A DNA stretch of 64,000 nt, from assembly GCF_018320785.1 (NCBI RefSeq), contig NC_054873.1, positions 23,650,196 to 23,714,195 on the forward strand, given 5' to 3'. The notes beneath the pieces are model-generated. The model ran no database searches and had not been told where the DNA came from. It worked only from the letters and a program-made list of their open reading frames with translations. Shown here one piece after another: positions 11,701 to 26,700 of the stretch (positions within the stretch are counted from its first letter, which is position 1; each line of letters begins with the position of its first letter). This DNA comes from Cheilinus undulatus. Lineage: Eukaryota > Chordata > Actinopteri > Labriformes > Labridae. A program made the position numbers and the translations under genes.

Positions 11701-14700
11701 GTCTGAGCTGCTCAGCCCTCTGTTAGAAATCACAAGCAGAGGAAAGTCATGCTTTAATTTTTATTTAGGGCTCATGCCACACTGGAAGCAAAGCTTTTTT
11801 AATTATTTATAAGCCGTCATGTCTGAACAGTCAAATCAACCACTCTAAAGTAATTCAAAATGACAGCATTGTCAAGTGAGATAACAGCCTTTCAAAAGTG
11901 TAGGAACCACATAGCTGAACAACAAATCATAATGGCATGAGTGTATAAACACAGAGCAACAGATCACCTGTGACACTCTTTGATTTTGTGACTGTGGAAA
12001 CTTAAGGTTACTGTGATGGGATACATGTTTATGACTTGTAGTATTTTTTTCCTTAATGATTAAATAATAAAATATAAAATCATTGATGAAGACTCGGCTA
12101 AATGTAACAGATTATTCTGTATGTACCAAATCCACCTATGGGCATTAAATAAAGTTACCTCCCTAATAGTATCACATCAGCTGCAAATATGATTTCAGGA
12201 AAAGGATATTTTGGTTTTGGTGAGAAACTTGAATGAGTTGTTATGAGGTAAAATTTCGTTTTCTCAGAAATGTAAAATAACTTCACCAGTTGGCTAATGT
12301 AACTAAATTAATCTTCTGAGACTTCTTGCCTTTTATGTATGTCCTCCAATTTCCATATACAACAGCTGTGCCATGATCTGCACTTGAAGTGCACTGCAGA
12401 GCGAATCACTACCTCTCTATAGCCAATTGTAGCAGTTACCCTGCCTGCACTCCAGTCTGGCTCCGGCATGTCCCAGAAGCGCCACTTTGCTCTGCTTCAT
12501 TGGAAATACATAAACAGCAGGTCTATTTTCAGCACTGGCTACTGCCAAATCATATCAATCCACATAGAACAGAACGATACAAGCAGCTGGGAAAACGTGC
12601 AAAGTATCCCACTGACTCCGAAATACAGAACAATGGACAGCCCCCCTGATCGTAAATCATCATTTTATCTACATTACACAAAAGGTTATTGGGAGGTCAA
12701 TGGGTCAAGCTAGTACGGTGCCACTGACAAGGAAAAGTTCACTTTTAAGGTAAAAAGCAACAGATTTCTACATGTCAGTTGTCCTTAGTGTTGGGTACTT
12801 GTTGCTTTCCTCCTTAGGCTGACTGAATAAGAGTGACGGTTGCACCACATTTATCAGGTTATTCTTCAGCCTTTACGCTAAAAAGCTATGTAGACAGACC
12901 GACCGCTAAACCAGCAGCTGTATATTAAAAGGATTGCCAGAGTTGTTGGCCGATCTTACTCAGAAGTGTTTGGTGATTGGTATAAAAAAAAAAAAAAAAC
13001 TGATCAGGGCATCCCATTTGAGATCTTTTACACATTTTTAAACATGTTTAAAAATACTCAAAAACTTGCTTTAAAATTTACTGTCTTTCGCTGTCTAAAG
13101 CTCAATTCTTTAACAAAGAAATGGACAAATGAAAAAGGTAATTGAATTAAAAACACATTAAGGACAGCTTAGGTTATGAAATTTTTTGTTCATGTAAGCT
13201 TAAGTAACGTGCATTTCCTGTTTTGACTTCACTTATTTTAGCAACAAACTGTTATATAGACATGTCAAACTGACTAAATGAAGTGACTTTATAAAATTGA
13301 CATAGCAGGTGTTTTTTATTTTGAAATGTTAAGATGCGTAATTATTCAGGCACTGTATAAGTAAATGACCAGTGCCAATCTTACTGTTTTCAGTCCATCA
13401 GATCACTGATTGTATTGAAATTTATGACACCCACTCTGTCAAATCTGTCATGAAACAGGTTATGAATCAACCTCAGCTCAACCCACAAGAACACTCTCTC
13501 ATGCTCATTTTCAGGCTGGTGAAGTAACACCCCTACCCAGCTGTGTGTTTCTGCTCCTACTGTAAATACACAGCATGAAGCCAGGCTGCTTCAGGTTGGA
13601 GTGCTGCTGTACAGTCAGAAACATGTCACAACCTTGTGTACACTCTTTGTTCTCGATGCTCCGGTGCTGCTCAGAGTAGGAGGTCATGGTGAGTTCCTGA
13701 TGATCCAGCAGCTGGTTTACATTATTGTGGTTAATCTGGGGTCAGCTTTTGTTGCTCCCTGACCAACAGATCGCCCTGTCAACCTTTCTTTCATGGGAAA
13801 GAATTCCTCACAGCTGTAGTGCAGGCCCATTTAAAACTGCAGTTTTAATAGATTCTGAATAGGTTGCTTTATTTAAAGCTCGAGTATGTAACATTCGATG
13901 AGAAGCTTGTAGAATCACCTCTACTCCTCCTTTCTTCCCGTTCTTCTCCCTGAGCTCCATAGTGTCACCCCTCTATCTCCTAGCGAATGTGCATGTCCAC
14001 TGAATCTAATGCTGACATTGGCAAAGCTCTCGTGGAGTGATTTTGCTCCCCTTTTCCACTGAAATCAATGGCCGAATCACAGGCAAGAAAAGAGTTCGTC
14101 TCAGCATGAACAAATTCTACCTAGGACCGAACACCGTCGGTAACTCCGCCATTGTATCAACTTCTCACTGAGCTGAGAGGCGGAAACTCACCAACTACAG
14201 CAGCCAATAAGAACGCGCCCTTCGTCCTGATTGGCTGCAAGTACTAACCTCCTCATTGGCTGGAGCACCGTCCCTTGCTGGTTTTCCTCAAGTGAGAGTG
14301 CAGCACGGGGAGGCGTTGCAGAAGGTGTGTTATTCTGTTAGATGGCTTCAATAACAAGACCCTGACGCGTTGTGTTGTTTTTGTGGGCATATGACACTAA
14401 AAATAAATCGCTTACTACAGCTTTAAATGTTAATGGATGAATTAGCCCTGTCTCTCAATAAACTGCTCCACCAGAGTCTTTTACTACTGATCACTTCTGC
14501 ATGATACATGTAATGCACTTTTACACTAGCAGTAAGAATATCTGAAACATAGCAGTATGTCTTTCTAGCCTATTCCTGTATCTGCGCTCAAAATTGCCAC
14601 TAACTTCAGCATTAACATGGTGCAGTAGGGACATTATCCTGCTAACAAGATGCAGACCCACACAATATCAATGCAAACAGCAGGTTCACAGCTTGCCTAA

Positions 14701-17700
14701 TGAATGTCCTGGTGAATTGACCCTGTTCCCCTGTTGTCTTAATGCACTCCAGATGCTTCGATCTCTGTCCTTCAGCTTTCTAGGTCTGCTATCCCACACA
14801 TTCAGCAGCAGCTCTTAATAGGTGGTTTAAAATGACTTGGGGATAATTTACTTAGATCTCCAAAGTGGTCTGTTTTCTGTCCGGATGTCACATTGTGACA
14901 ACAGTGGGAGTTGTAGTGTTGCTCTGGCTCTGACACAGTGGGATTCCTGTTGGCAATCTGGCCTCCTGTCACTGTGGTCATTGCCTCAATATTGGCTGAG
15001 GGTCTTAATCACTCTTCTGGAAGCAATTGGATTAACAAGAGTTCATCTGTTTGAACCCTTTGACAGGTAAAGTGTGCAGATGAGGAGACAAAAGAAAAGA
15101 TATTTGTTCCTTCCATCTGCCTTGGTAGGCTCGTCATTCCCATCAACCTTTCTTTCCTTTAACTAAATATTGCATCACAGTTCCCCCCTCTGACGTCAGG
15201 GGCTGATGTTTTCTGCTGTCTCACTTGGCATTTTCTCTGTGGAAAGTGGGTTAAACTTGCTTCCTTTTTATTCTTGTGCCAAAGACTGGACTAAGCTTCT
15301 TCCTATAAAATGAGTAGAATCCTGCTTTTGAGTATTAAAAGGCCAGACAGTGACTCAAAGATAATATGTCTGAATAATATTGTCCTGCTACCATTTATCT
15401 TAAAAATCAAATTCCTTGAACAACATTCAACTCTTTATATTAAAAACTGATGAGATTTTAAATGTAGATTTTTGATTGTAGCTTAAGAAGACAGTGATTC
15501 ACAATGTTTATCTGAAATATTTGTAATCATAGATGTATGTTTGAGGTAGTTTCAATTAGGGCTGGGTATTGCCATTAATTGCATGATTTAATGTAATTCC
15601 AATTCATAAGGTCCCAGTTCAGTTTTATTCATTTGATTTGATTTGATTTGATTCATTGATGTAGGGATAATTTAGTTACAAAACTATTTTGCTTCAACAT
15701 TAAAGAGATTCTCAGAGAACAACAGTTGGAAATAGTACAAAGAAACAACCAGAAACATTATTAAATATATCAAGGTTTGAATTAAAATTGGCCACATACA
15801 AGTTGTATTGACCTTATTTTTTACATTCATGTGGCAAATCTTGCAAATGCAAATCCAGCTCATTTAGATAAGGTGACCAGATATCCCCCCCAAAAATTAT
15901 TAGGCATTAAATTCAAACCTCGAGTCTGAGTCTACTGGCTTTTAGTGGTGAGTGCAGGTCAAGTTTCAAGCTGCATGAGTGATGTAAGTTCAAGACCAGT
16001 GGTGCAAGGGGTCATCAAGAAAAAGAGCATGCCTATATATGAAGATCGATCCCTGGATAATATTTATCGATATCTTTATTAAAAAATGAGAATCAATCTG
16101 ATTTTGAGAATTGATTTTTTTTTACCCAGTCCTAAAAAAGACAGCATTCATTTTGGCTTTGCTTGATTTTTAATAAAGTTTTGCCTCTTGGTTGGGCAAG
16201 TTTTTTTGTATTTTTCATTCGAATACATGTTCCTGTGTTTTTATATGTAAATATTTGCAAAGATTTTTATACGCAGATTATTCTTCTAGAATGAACTAGA
16301 ACTGTTATATATCAGGTAGGCTTTCACACATACAGCTTATAGCCTTAATCATTCTCTTTTATGAGCACTGATTGCTAGTCTTCTTCTCGTTATCTTTCAG
16401 AGATGAGAATTTGGATTATGTTTATGGTCACAGGATTGGAAATGGGGCATCTGAATCTAAATTTGAACCATTATGAGTTGATTGCTTCTCCTGACCCCAA
16501 TTCAGCGATAACAGGGAGTTTTTCTCTGGCCATCGATAAAGTTTGGGTTATGATTTCTTATTATTAAACTAGTCAGTAATTAAAAAAATGAAGTTGTCAT
16601 TGGACCTATATTATTTTCAAATAAATAGCTTTCTCCACTATTTTTACCACTGCTTAGTTGAAGTAAAGTACCTCCGGCAGAGTGACTGTAGCACGTGTAA
16701 AAGCTGTATGCTAACCCCCACTGAATTACAAAAGAAGAAGAAAACAGCAGTGCCAGGTGAGTTCGGAGACTTAAGAGATGCTGAGAGACTAACTTCATAC
16801 CTGTAACTTAAGAAACAACCTGTTTTACTTAAAGTGATCAGTGATACTCAACCTGCAGCTATCAGGCCGCATGCAGCTTTTTAACCACCAGTTGAGGCTC
16901 TTTTAAGTCTGACTTAAACTTAAAAAACAATCCTCCTGAATAATTTTAATAAAGGTAAACACTATCATCAGTAAAGATTCATACAAATCATGGGAATAAA
17001 GTATTTCCCACACACAGATGACAGGCTTTAATTGCCAAATTTAAATGAAAATCTTTATTTTTATGTTATCTTATCTTATTATTATTGATGTTGGGAGTGC
17101 GTGCAACAGAGGAAATAAGAAAAGGAGAGAAAGGTTAGTTGGCAAGTGCGTCTTTTCGTGCGGTCCCTTGTTCAAATTGAAGCTTCTTATCCCTTGTTTT
17201 AACAATTTTGGTCTGTGGCTTCATCCTGCTGCTCTCCCATGCTCATATTTATGGTGATTATTGCAACATGCGTCATCATCAATGAGCCTCCAAACACGCA
17301 GATCACATGTGATAATGAAATATCTAGTGAAACTGGTCTAAACACAGGCTTCTTATTTTATCTTTAATGCACTACTGACAATAGATGTCAAAACAGCAGA
17401 AACATAAAACCAGAGCCACAGAATGAAGCAGGGCGGAACAAAACGATGTGAAAGTATCTCTTTTAAGTCAGTATAGCCACAGAGCTACAGTAAATGTCCA
17501 AATGTAAAATATGAATACATGGATTTGACGTAGTTTTGTCAAGTAAAATCATCATTTCTGGAAGTAAAATCACAATCACATAAATCTAAATAGCTAGCTT
17601 ATCTATAGCTATTTCCATTATGTTTAAGCATCGAGCTAACAAACTAAGGTGCACAATCATGTCCATCAATGAGGTTTTCACATTTTCCCTGAATAATTGT

Positions 17701-20700
17701 AAGTGACTTCTGAAAAGTAATTTTGTTTGAAATGCACATCCCTAACACCACAATGTCATCACAGTACTCTTGGTTCTGGAGACACAGGCTGTGTGATATT
17801 GCTTTTATAGTTTTAGACTTTGGTGATTCTGTGCTGGTTATAGCCAGGGTGATAGCTGTACCCACAACCAGGTCATCTTTATAGCTCAACAATGCTTTAG
17901 GGAATTTCTCCAAAATCTGCACGTGTCCACTCTGTTTCACTCTGAATAAACTGAATACATCTATGAAGTTCAAGGTTAAGGCCACCATCAAATCATATAG
18001 GGGCAATATTTCAAGAACATACTGAGAATTTTTTGTCAAATTTGGGACATACGTCACTTGGAATTGAGGGATAAGTAATTACATTTTTGGGGTCAAAGGT
18101 CATAATTTATACCTCACTTTGACCCCCAATACATTGAACACGCTCTGTAATCCAAAGTTTATCACCCAACATGGACCCACACTATTAAAGAAATAAGATT
18201 TCAACCAATCACAGCCACAAAACCAACTCAGTCTTTCTTCTGACCCACTATTGTACTTTCACTGTCTCACAGTTGTATAGCTTATAGAAGCCCCGCTGCC
18301 AGGTGGTAGTTTTTAATTATTCTACACTGATGCATAGACAAGTTAACTCATTATCTTGCTCTGATCTAGTTGGGTGAAGAGTTTGTTGCAGAGTAATTAG
18401 CCATTGATAAACAACGTATTTGTTTGCATCAATGCTTTCTCATAGTCCTTTAGAGATTTAACAAGAACGGTTGCTTTAAACAAAGTATGCAGTCCTCTGA
18501 TCTCCTGAAAGAACAGCTGTAAAAGCCGATAAAGGCAGCCCCCTCGTAAGGGAGGACACTGATTGAATCAGCCTGTTATAGTTGCCCTACAAAAGAAGGC
18601 ACTTAGGTCTCTGTCACCAAAGGACAAATTGCTCCACAGTTCCTCTCTAGAGGGAGAGTTCCCAGCTTTTAATTATCCCTGCACTTTTTAAACCATCAGG
18701 AAATCAGCTATAAAAATGTTGGATTCCTTTAAGCCCAATATAATTAATTTCTAAATAGATTAGCAAGCCAGTCTAGGCGGGTATTTCAGTCCATTTAGCA
18801 GTGTCATTTGCAGAAATTAGTTTTAATTACATAATAATGGTAATGATCTCATATTGCTCACAGCTGCCAGAGTTCGAGCGTCTCTGTGTGTGCTGTTTGT
18901 GCAACCCAAAAAAGGTCAAGGAAGAGCTGTGAAGCAGAAAGAGCTGCTCTCTTTGGATCACAGGTTTGGTTGTGGTGACATAGGGAGATGTAAAGTCTTC
19001 TCCTACTGCCTGCTGGTTCCTCTGTGGTGGAGTTAGAAGTCGGAAAGAAGGCCACATACCGGCTCACCCTCTAACATGTTTTAATCATTAGTAAAGCAGA
19101 GACAGCAAAGGAGAGAGTTTAATTTTGTTCCATTAACTCAAATAAGAGGTCGTCAGTCATTAGTCTGAAATTGAAGCCAGTCCAGAAACACTATTTTATT
19201 CCTTTATAATGGCCCTCAGGCCGGCTCAAGTTTAGTTAGTCATGGTTATTTTTTAAAAATTGAATATTTTTCTCTAATGTTGGACACCTTGGAAGTGAAG
19301 AAATAGTTCTTTCTAGGTTTGAACAGTAAGCACCTCACAATAGACACTTTTCTCTAATTTCACTCGATGCCATGAATTGTCAAGGGTCGGTCTCAATTCC
19401 CTCTAGATCTGTTCCTGTCTTTTCTTTGGTAAACTCAATCTCTCATGTCGTAACCAGAGGGAACTTTGTGCTTCTGTCACAGAAGTACTCCAGTCACTAA
19501 GCGTACAGGTTGTATACGTAGTAATGACACTGACTGACTCTTAGCTGATATCATCACTGAAACAAGGATTTGATGCTTTTCAGTTTTAAGAGATGTTTGG
19601 CAAAATTTAGCTTTAGAGTGTTTTTGTGTGTGCTATTGTGCAGCCCTGCCTGTACTTAGAAACAGGTAGGGCTGCACAATAAATCACAGTACACACACAA
19701 AAGTATGAATTGATCACAATAGATTAAAATGATAATTATATAAGTAAGCAATGCTTACTCACTGGTGCTGTGTGGTGAAAGGCAACCTGATAAAACTTGA
19801 CTTTTTGCTTTTAGTAAATCTGTATAATAATGTTGTTATTAAGGAAAAATTTATTCCCCCTATTTGATTGAAGTGAGACTCACAAGATTAATGGCGCTAT
19901 TCTGGGAAGTTATGGACAAAGAAATGACAGTGCTATATGAATTAGGTAATTCTGGCACAACCTCACCAACTTCAAAGGTGCATGGAGGATGGTTAGTGAA
20001 TTTAAACATAATTTAAAAAGATACAAATACAACCAAGGCCTAACACCATCCTCTCCTCTGCACCTGTTCAGAACTCAACACAGACTTAGAAAACCCTGTT
20101 AAAGGATACATATCCAAGGAAAAGACTCACCTCCACCACCCCAAACAAGAAGATCCAGCAAAACTTTTGATTTTTTTTCACAGTTTTTCTGATTACATAA
20201 TACCCTATTTAAATGATGTTTGCAGTGTGTTTCTTGATGACCCTGACAAAGACTACAAGCCAAAACACTTGGGTCTATTACAGTTATTCTCTAAACTACA
20301 AGAGTTGCTGGGGATTTCTGTATCCTTCAAGAGGGATTTAGAGATGATCCCATCAAAATAAATGCAAAAAGTAATTGCATTTAACCGACTAGGCTTAGCT
20401 CCATCAGATACATTCTGTAAACCAGGCCTATTCAATTAGAGGCCCAGGGGCCACATGCGGCCCATAACCAACCCCCAAGTGGCCCAGCCTGTGGTCATGC
20501 CAGAGATGCAGAGGGCAACCTGTTTTGCAAGTTTTCATAAATTCCCACAGTGTTTTAGATTGTGAATGCAACACTCCATGTAGCCTAGCAACAGTCTACC
20601 TACAATGCACTGTGTTGTTTTGGAGCGTGGCTAGCGATGCTGACAGAAGTAGCCTCAAACACATACCTTTTCAACTGTAGCTACAAGTCTGCTAATTTAG

Positions 20701-23700
20701 TTTTTACGCCTGGGTAAGATGTGCCCAGAATTACTATTTACAGAACTTCCTTTTATTTTTTAATTCTTTTTATTTTATATGTATTCAAGTGACAAAAATA
20801 TATCTACTACCTCAGGTTATGTACAATTACAGCTCTGTTGTTGTGTTTTTATGCAATTTTCATGTGCCGTTGTCATGCTGCCAAATTTACAAGCGAGACT
20901 ATGAATAAAAAGTGTTTTTCATCAAATTGATCTGTATTGGTTCAAACTTGACATTACTTACATTTCTTACTAGGTGCCAAACATATTCGGCCCGGCTACA
21001 TTTCTTGATTTTAAAAGTTGGCCCAGTTGAATTAGTAATTGAAAAGCCCTGCTGTAAACCAACTTCACACTGCAACAGTAAAACTCACACCATAACGATG
21101 CCAAGTTGGTTTGCAGAATTTGGCTTACTTTAGCAGTGCTAACATTGCAGGCCTTTAAATCTTTTTTGATTACTAAGCTAAATATTGTCACACAATACTT
21201 CAGTGATATGTGAGTATAGCCTAAAGTAGCATCTAGATAACTTTTAGCCCTATTTTCTAGATCAAAGTAGTGCTAAAACGTGCTGTCCCTACAAGATGCT
21301 ATTAATGCTAAAGCAGTTAGTGATTGTTTATATTGGACTGAAATGCATGGTGTCAGCAAGGCTGTAGTAATTAAGAACTGCTATAGTGGCTACTAGTAGC
21401 TGGCGGCTGTGTTGCACTTTAGATGGAGCATTTGACCGGGCTTGTGGGCCTGAACTAATTACAAAAGGTAATACGTTTAAGTTCTGGATTTAACTGTTTC
21501 ACCAGCTTTTTGTGCACATCCCTAAAATAACTGCAGATGGGTGCTGGCTTGCCAATCAACCTAAAAATCATGTCTTTAGAGTGTGGGAATGAAACCCATA
21601 CATGCACAGGGGGAACATGGACCAGGATATCCTCTATACCACCATACATCCTTAAAGCTCATTTGGATTCTGTAGCGTTAGCGTCATTTTACTTAATTTC
21701 AGTATTGAACACTTGAACTGCATTTGTTTAGATAACTTCCTGTATTTTTTCATATAGCAATATTGCATAGAGAAAAGTTATTGGTCTATTGTCATAAATG
21801 ACCTTGCAATGAAACCGGCACGCCCAGGGGGAAAAAATTGCAATTTTGATTATTTTTCAAAATCGTTCAGCCCTAGTGAAGACCATTACGTTCTAAAAGT
21901 TTCAAATATACCTTTGTTGACCAATTCAGTCTGCTTACTTTGATATTTCTGAACTAATTTATTTAGATTTTCCTTTCCGTTTGTCCTTTGCTAGCTTTGA
22001 TGTTTACAGCTGTTAATACTGCTCAAAATGGTTGAAGTTGAAAACAACTTGATAAGTTAACAAGAAGCAGTCTTATGACAATAAATTAAATCATAGACAC
22101 AGACTCTACAGTCTTTACGGTCACAAGACTCATATGGCCCCTTTAAAAGAAACTGCCATCTGTATTTTAAACAAAGCTCTGTAAAAGCTTTTCCTTACTG
22201 GAAAAAAAGCAGGATGGGATCTTAAAGGTAATGCCCCCCTCTGTTCCAACACCTTGTACCAGTGTCTGAACCAAGCCCTCCCACGTTAAAGCGCTGTCTT
22301 TGAACCATCCTTGTGACTGTTTCCCTCCTCCTGACATACACCACAACATTTCTGGAACTGCATTGTCATAAAACGGCCTCACAGGAGTCAACCTCAGACG
22401 GACAGACAACAATTGAGGGGATTTTTAAGAGACTGCGGTGTCCAAGAAGTTCAAGTAAGGTACATTAGCTTGTGACGTTGTTTTAGCATGGCTGCACGTT
22501 CGACCTCCAGCGGTGACTCGGCTGGGGTTTCGTGGTCTCAGGACTGTTGTGTTGCTTATCATAAGGGAATTTCTTCAGTTTAATTTTGGTAAAAGCATCC
22601 ACTGAGGATTTTACATGACTGGTTAGAATAAGGTCCTACATGGCTCTTTACATTAAAACCTCAGGCAAATTTTGGCCTGTCATTTTAAGACTGACCTTTT
22701 CAGTTTTCAGCCTTTTATTAGCCCAAGTGAGAGCATTTACTGTAAATATTAAATGTACCTTTAAACAGTTCCCTACATCTCAGAGGAATATGGCATATGC
22801 TAGCCACAGCGGTTATATGGCAGGTTGATTAATGTTTTCCTGAAATTGTAAATAGAAGACTTTATGTGGCCACAAACCCTCCTGGATCCCTTTTAATGAC
22901 ACTCAATTAGAGGCACTTCTGTTTTTCTGTGTCAGCTGTGGTCGCTGAGTATGACAGTGGTGATCTGACTCCTGAGACTTATTGAGTAGAAAGTCTTGTC
23001 TGTGAAAATCCCTCAAAGCTTTTGTTTTGATTCCAGCCTTAGCCTTTGTCTTTCTCTCTATAAATCACAGTGAAACTTGCCTAAGGCTCTGCAGGGAGGA
23101 AAACAGGGGGGTAACTGTACCACTCCATTTATTCTGTAATCACAGTGAATAGGAAAGCGAGCGTCCCAGAGGGTCCGTGTACAGTACGTAGAGCAGAGCC
23201 TCTGGTGGTTTTACAGACGGATTTAACTACAATATGGCTCTCTGTTGCTGCGGTGACGGACTGCTATTAGCGTGCTGTTTTCTCAAGGGAGAGGAAGTCG
23301 TTGAGCCTCTTGTACCTTCCCACTGAGGTGAGGTTATACCAGGTCACACTTACTACAGGGTAGAACCACACAGTGTGCTTTTATCAGTACAACTTAATGA
23401 CACTTTACTCTTTCTGGATTGGGTTAGTTTAATGTCAGGATGTGCCACAAACAAGTGTAATTATTACCACCAGCAACTGTTTCTAATCCGTTTGAAACTG
23501 CTATTTCTGTGAGGTCCAGAAAGTGGAAACAACTTCAACAGTGAGAGTGACTTAGAACCATTATTACAATGCCTTTTCTGGGGGAAGGAAAAGGTTTGAG
23601 TGTTGTGTTGCTTTTTTGTTTGCTGGAGGGTAGGGCTGAACGATTTTGGAATGAAATCTAACTGAGGTTTGTTTTCCCCAAAACTGCAATTGCGATTTAA

Positions 23701-26700
23701 TATGCGATTATTCCTTAACTTTCTTTTATTCCTAAACAAGGGCTGAACAATTCTTTAAAAGTGTCTAATTCTGATAATTTTGACTCATAGTACAAACTGA
23801 ATATGAATTAATGCATTAAAGAGTTTTTGTCATTCTTATATTTAATGAGAAAAAAGTACAAAAATCAAGAATGTAGGATTTTTTTGTGGACTAGTGTAAA
23901 AAAAAATGGCACCTGAATGTTTGCATTATACATCATGCATAGCATCTCTGCTGCAAAAACAAAGTTTAAAACTGGTATTTTAACACAAATTTCAGGTCAA
24001 TGAAATACTGCAACTTTTGCAATTTGAAAATTGCAGCAGGCGATTTAATCTAATTTTCAATTAATGGCCCAGCCCTTGTGGAGCGTGATTTTTTTTTTCT
24101 GAGAATCCAGCTTTTTAACCCCAACATTGTTTTTGTTTCTTCATGGATTTAAACATACAATACGTACAACTTCTGCACTAAAATTTCCACTAATGACTAC
24201 CTCTATGCAGGGCTGGAGTGTGACTCATATTGGAGTTTTGTGGCTAAGACTTCAGATTAACAACCTTTGACCGGAGTTATTTATTTGCTGGTTTATTTAT
24301 TATGGTACGTTTCTACAATTAAGAATTTTAAAATCCAGAAAAGGCCTGGTGTGTTCTATGTTATTGACAGAAATACTTTGGCATGCTACTGTGTCTTGGT
24401 ACTGCTACCAGGACAACTGCTACAGACATAAGAATTAAGTCGAAAAACAGTCTTTTTTTCACAAAGACAGTTTTTCAGAGTTGCATTGTTTTTCTGCAGT
24501 TTTACAAATCTTCCCTTCTTACATTATACACTTTAAACCAGGAGTTTTTTTTATGTAGCAGTGAATCATTTACGTTATTTTCCAGGCATTTTTCAAACAG
24601 AGCAGGTAGGTCTATAGATTGTGCCCTTCATAATAATAACACTGACTGAATCCTACCTGCCTGCTCTCATAGCTGTGCTTGGTGGTGGTGGCTCTTCACT
24701 CTCACTGTAGGCAGCAAAATGGGTGAGGAGTTGCAGCTGCTGCACGTGGGTTCATGGCAATATTTTACATTTAGTTCTAGCTTTAACAGAGCTACTCTTT
24801 GTATTGAACTTGTCCCTTTTTGTAGCCTATTAAGCTAGCTATATACAACAGTACAATTTACTGAATTCATTCATAACCTTGGACAGCAGATTGCACGTTT
24901 ATGTTGTGTTTTGTGTTGCATATCATGCACAACTGGCTTACCTGTGCCATCTACACCTGGCGCCTTTACATCAAGCTGCATGCTTTAGAAAGATTTAATT
25001 AAAAACTTAAGTTTGCTGAATTTGGTTGTGTCTGCTTCTACATATTTCTGTTTTTAAATCCAGCTTTTCAGCGCCACCTTTTCTTCTTTTAAGATCCATC
25101 TCTTTGTGTTTATTATGATTCAGGTATGATCAAAGTAGGTAGTCTCCGGTAAACCCCGCTCTATGGGGGTGAACATTGTCATCTTGGAAAAGGAGTTCGG
25201 TCCCAGACTGTGGAGATATGGGATTGCCACTGGGAATCTCATCTCGTTATCTCTCTGCATTGAGATTGCCTCAAGAGATGACAGTCAGGCACCTGATTGC
25301 TTCTGGGGATACCAGATGCTCCGAACAAAAATCAATAGCAACAGCAGCATAAGATTTAACAGATTTTTCATGGGTGCAACCCACATACTCTGAGTGCTCT
25401 GCTGCTCATCCCACAAATGCATGTTTCTCAAAAATGTAGAACCATTTCAAAGGGAACTAAACGGTCTTTCAAACAGTGTAAGATTTAGGAAAAATTTCCC
25501 AAACACAAATTTCCTTACTTTCTGTGCTAAGTTTATTTGATAAGTGTTCGCTCATTAGGAGGTAGCTTTTAAAGAATAAAAATCTCTGATACATTTATGA
25601 TAATTTGTAAGAAAAGAATACAAGGCATTTTAGGTCATCATTGTTGGCTTGGGGAAGCACTGACTGCTATAGTTTCCTGATACTATTAAGACCGTCAGTT
25701 TAATGAGATAACAGAGAGGAAAAGTCCTCTCTGTTACAGAAAATAATCAATAATGAAATTAATCTTCATATGTAGCCGTAGACCTGATTCAGTCTGTTTT
25801 ATTATCTATAATGTGAAATTTATTATTCAATTAAAAGAGAATGGTTCTTGTGGAAGCAGATCAGCACTGTTATTAGTTCAGACTTTTCATTGGGAGGATG
25901 TTGATTTTAGAGGAGGGTCCAAAGAAAATATTATTAACTCTGGGACGGGCCTTGGTGTTTTTTAAAAGTGAAACACAATGCTCAGTCTGCAGTCGCCTGA
26001 TTTTCCATGATCCCAGAGTAGAAATTAATATCTAAGCCAGCATTATGTACAAACATGATATCTCATTACTGAGGCAAACAACATTAGAGGAGCTCCCTCT
26101 GTAAAGTAGATGTAGTTCTTTGCTGTGTTATTTTTCCCTCATTCATCACATCATTGGGGTAAAGGTCCTGTTTGAGATCTTCAGTCACGTCAGGTTTCCA
26201 TCAGCTCCCTGCTTCTGTTTATGCTGGCATGCAATTAAGGAAAGTTGTTAAAACCAGGGTGAGCGGTGAAAGACTTCAGCCTGCTGTGAGTCTGAGATAG
26301 ACACAGGAGCATTTAAAGCAGCGATTAGGAGGGCTGATGACTTAACCCTTGGCTGCGGTCAGGAGGTGTTAATGTGAAGGGGAAAATTATTCATGTACTG
26401 TAGAGGAAATATGAGAGCTTTTCTCTTCCTGGTCACTCCTTTTTAGCCTCTCATTGAAGTGAAGCTTGCTGGATTAAAAGTAGCAAATTCAAACACAGGT
26501 TTCTTTTCAGTAGGCTTTTTTATTTTTGTTTCATTTTGTGTATCCAATCTTGCAGTCAGCAGACATCTTTAAATGTGCTGTAGTAGCTGGAATGCCCTTG
26601 AAAGTAGAAGTCATATTTCAGCATTAGTAGTCAGATAAATTGAAATAACCTTGTTTTTATCCACCAAAATTGATTTTACTCATGCTTTTTCCTGAAAATC

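Noticed and set aside
17644..18057. 137-codon minus-strand open frame in sema4b intron 1
   Set aside because: No domain, no splice partners, and the DNA resembles a common dispersed repeat. Openness is most likely chance.
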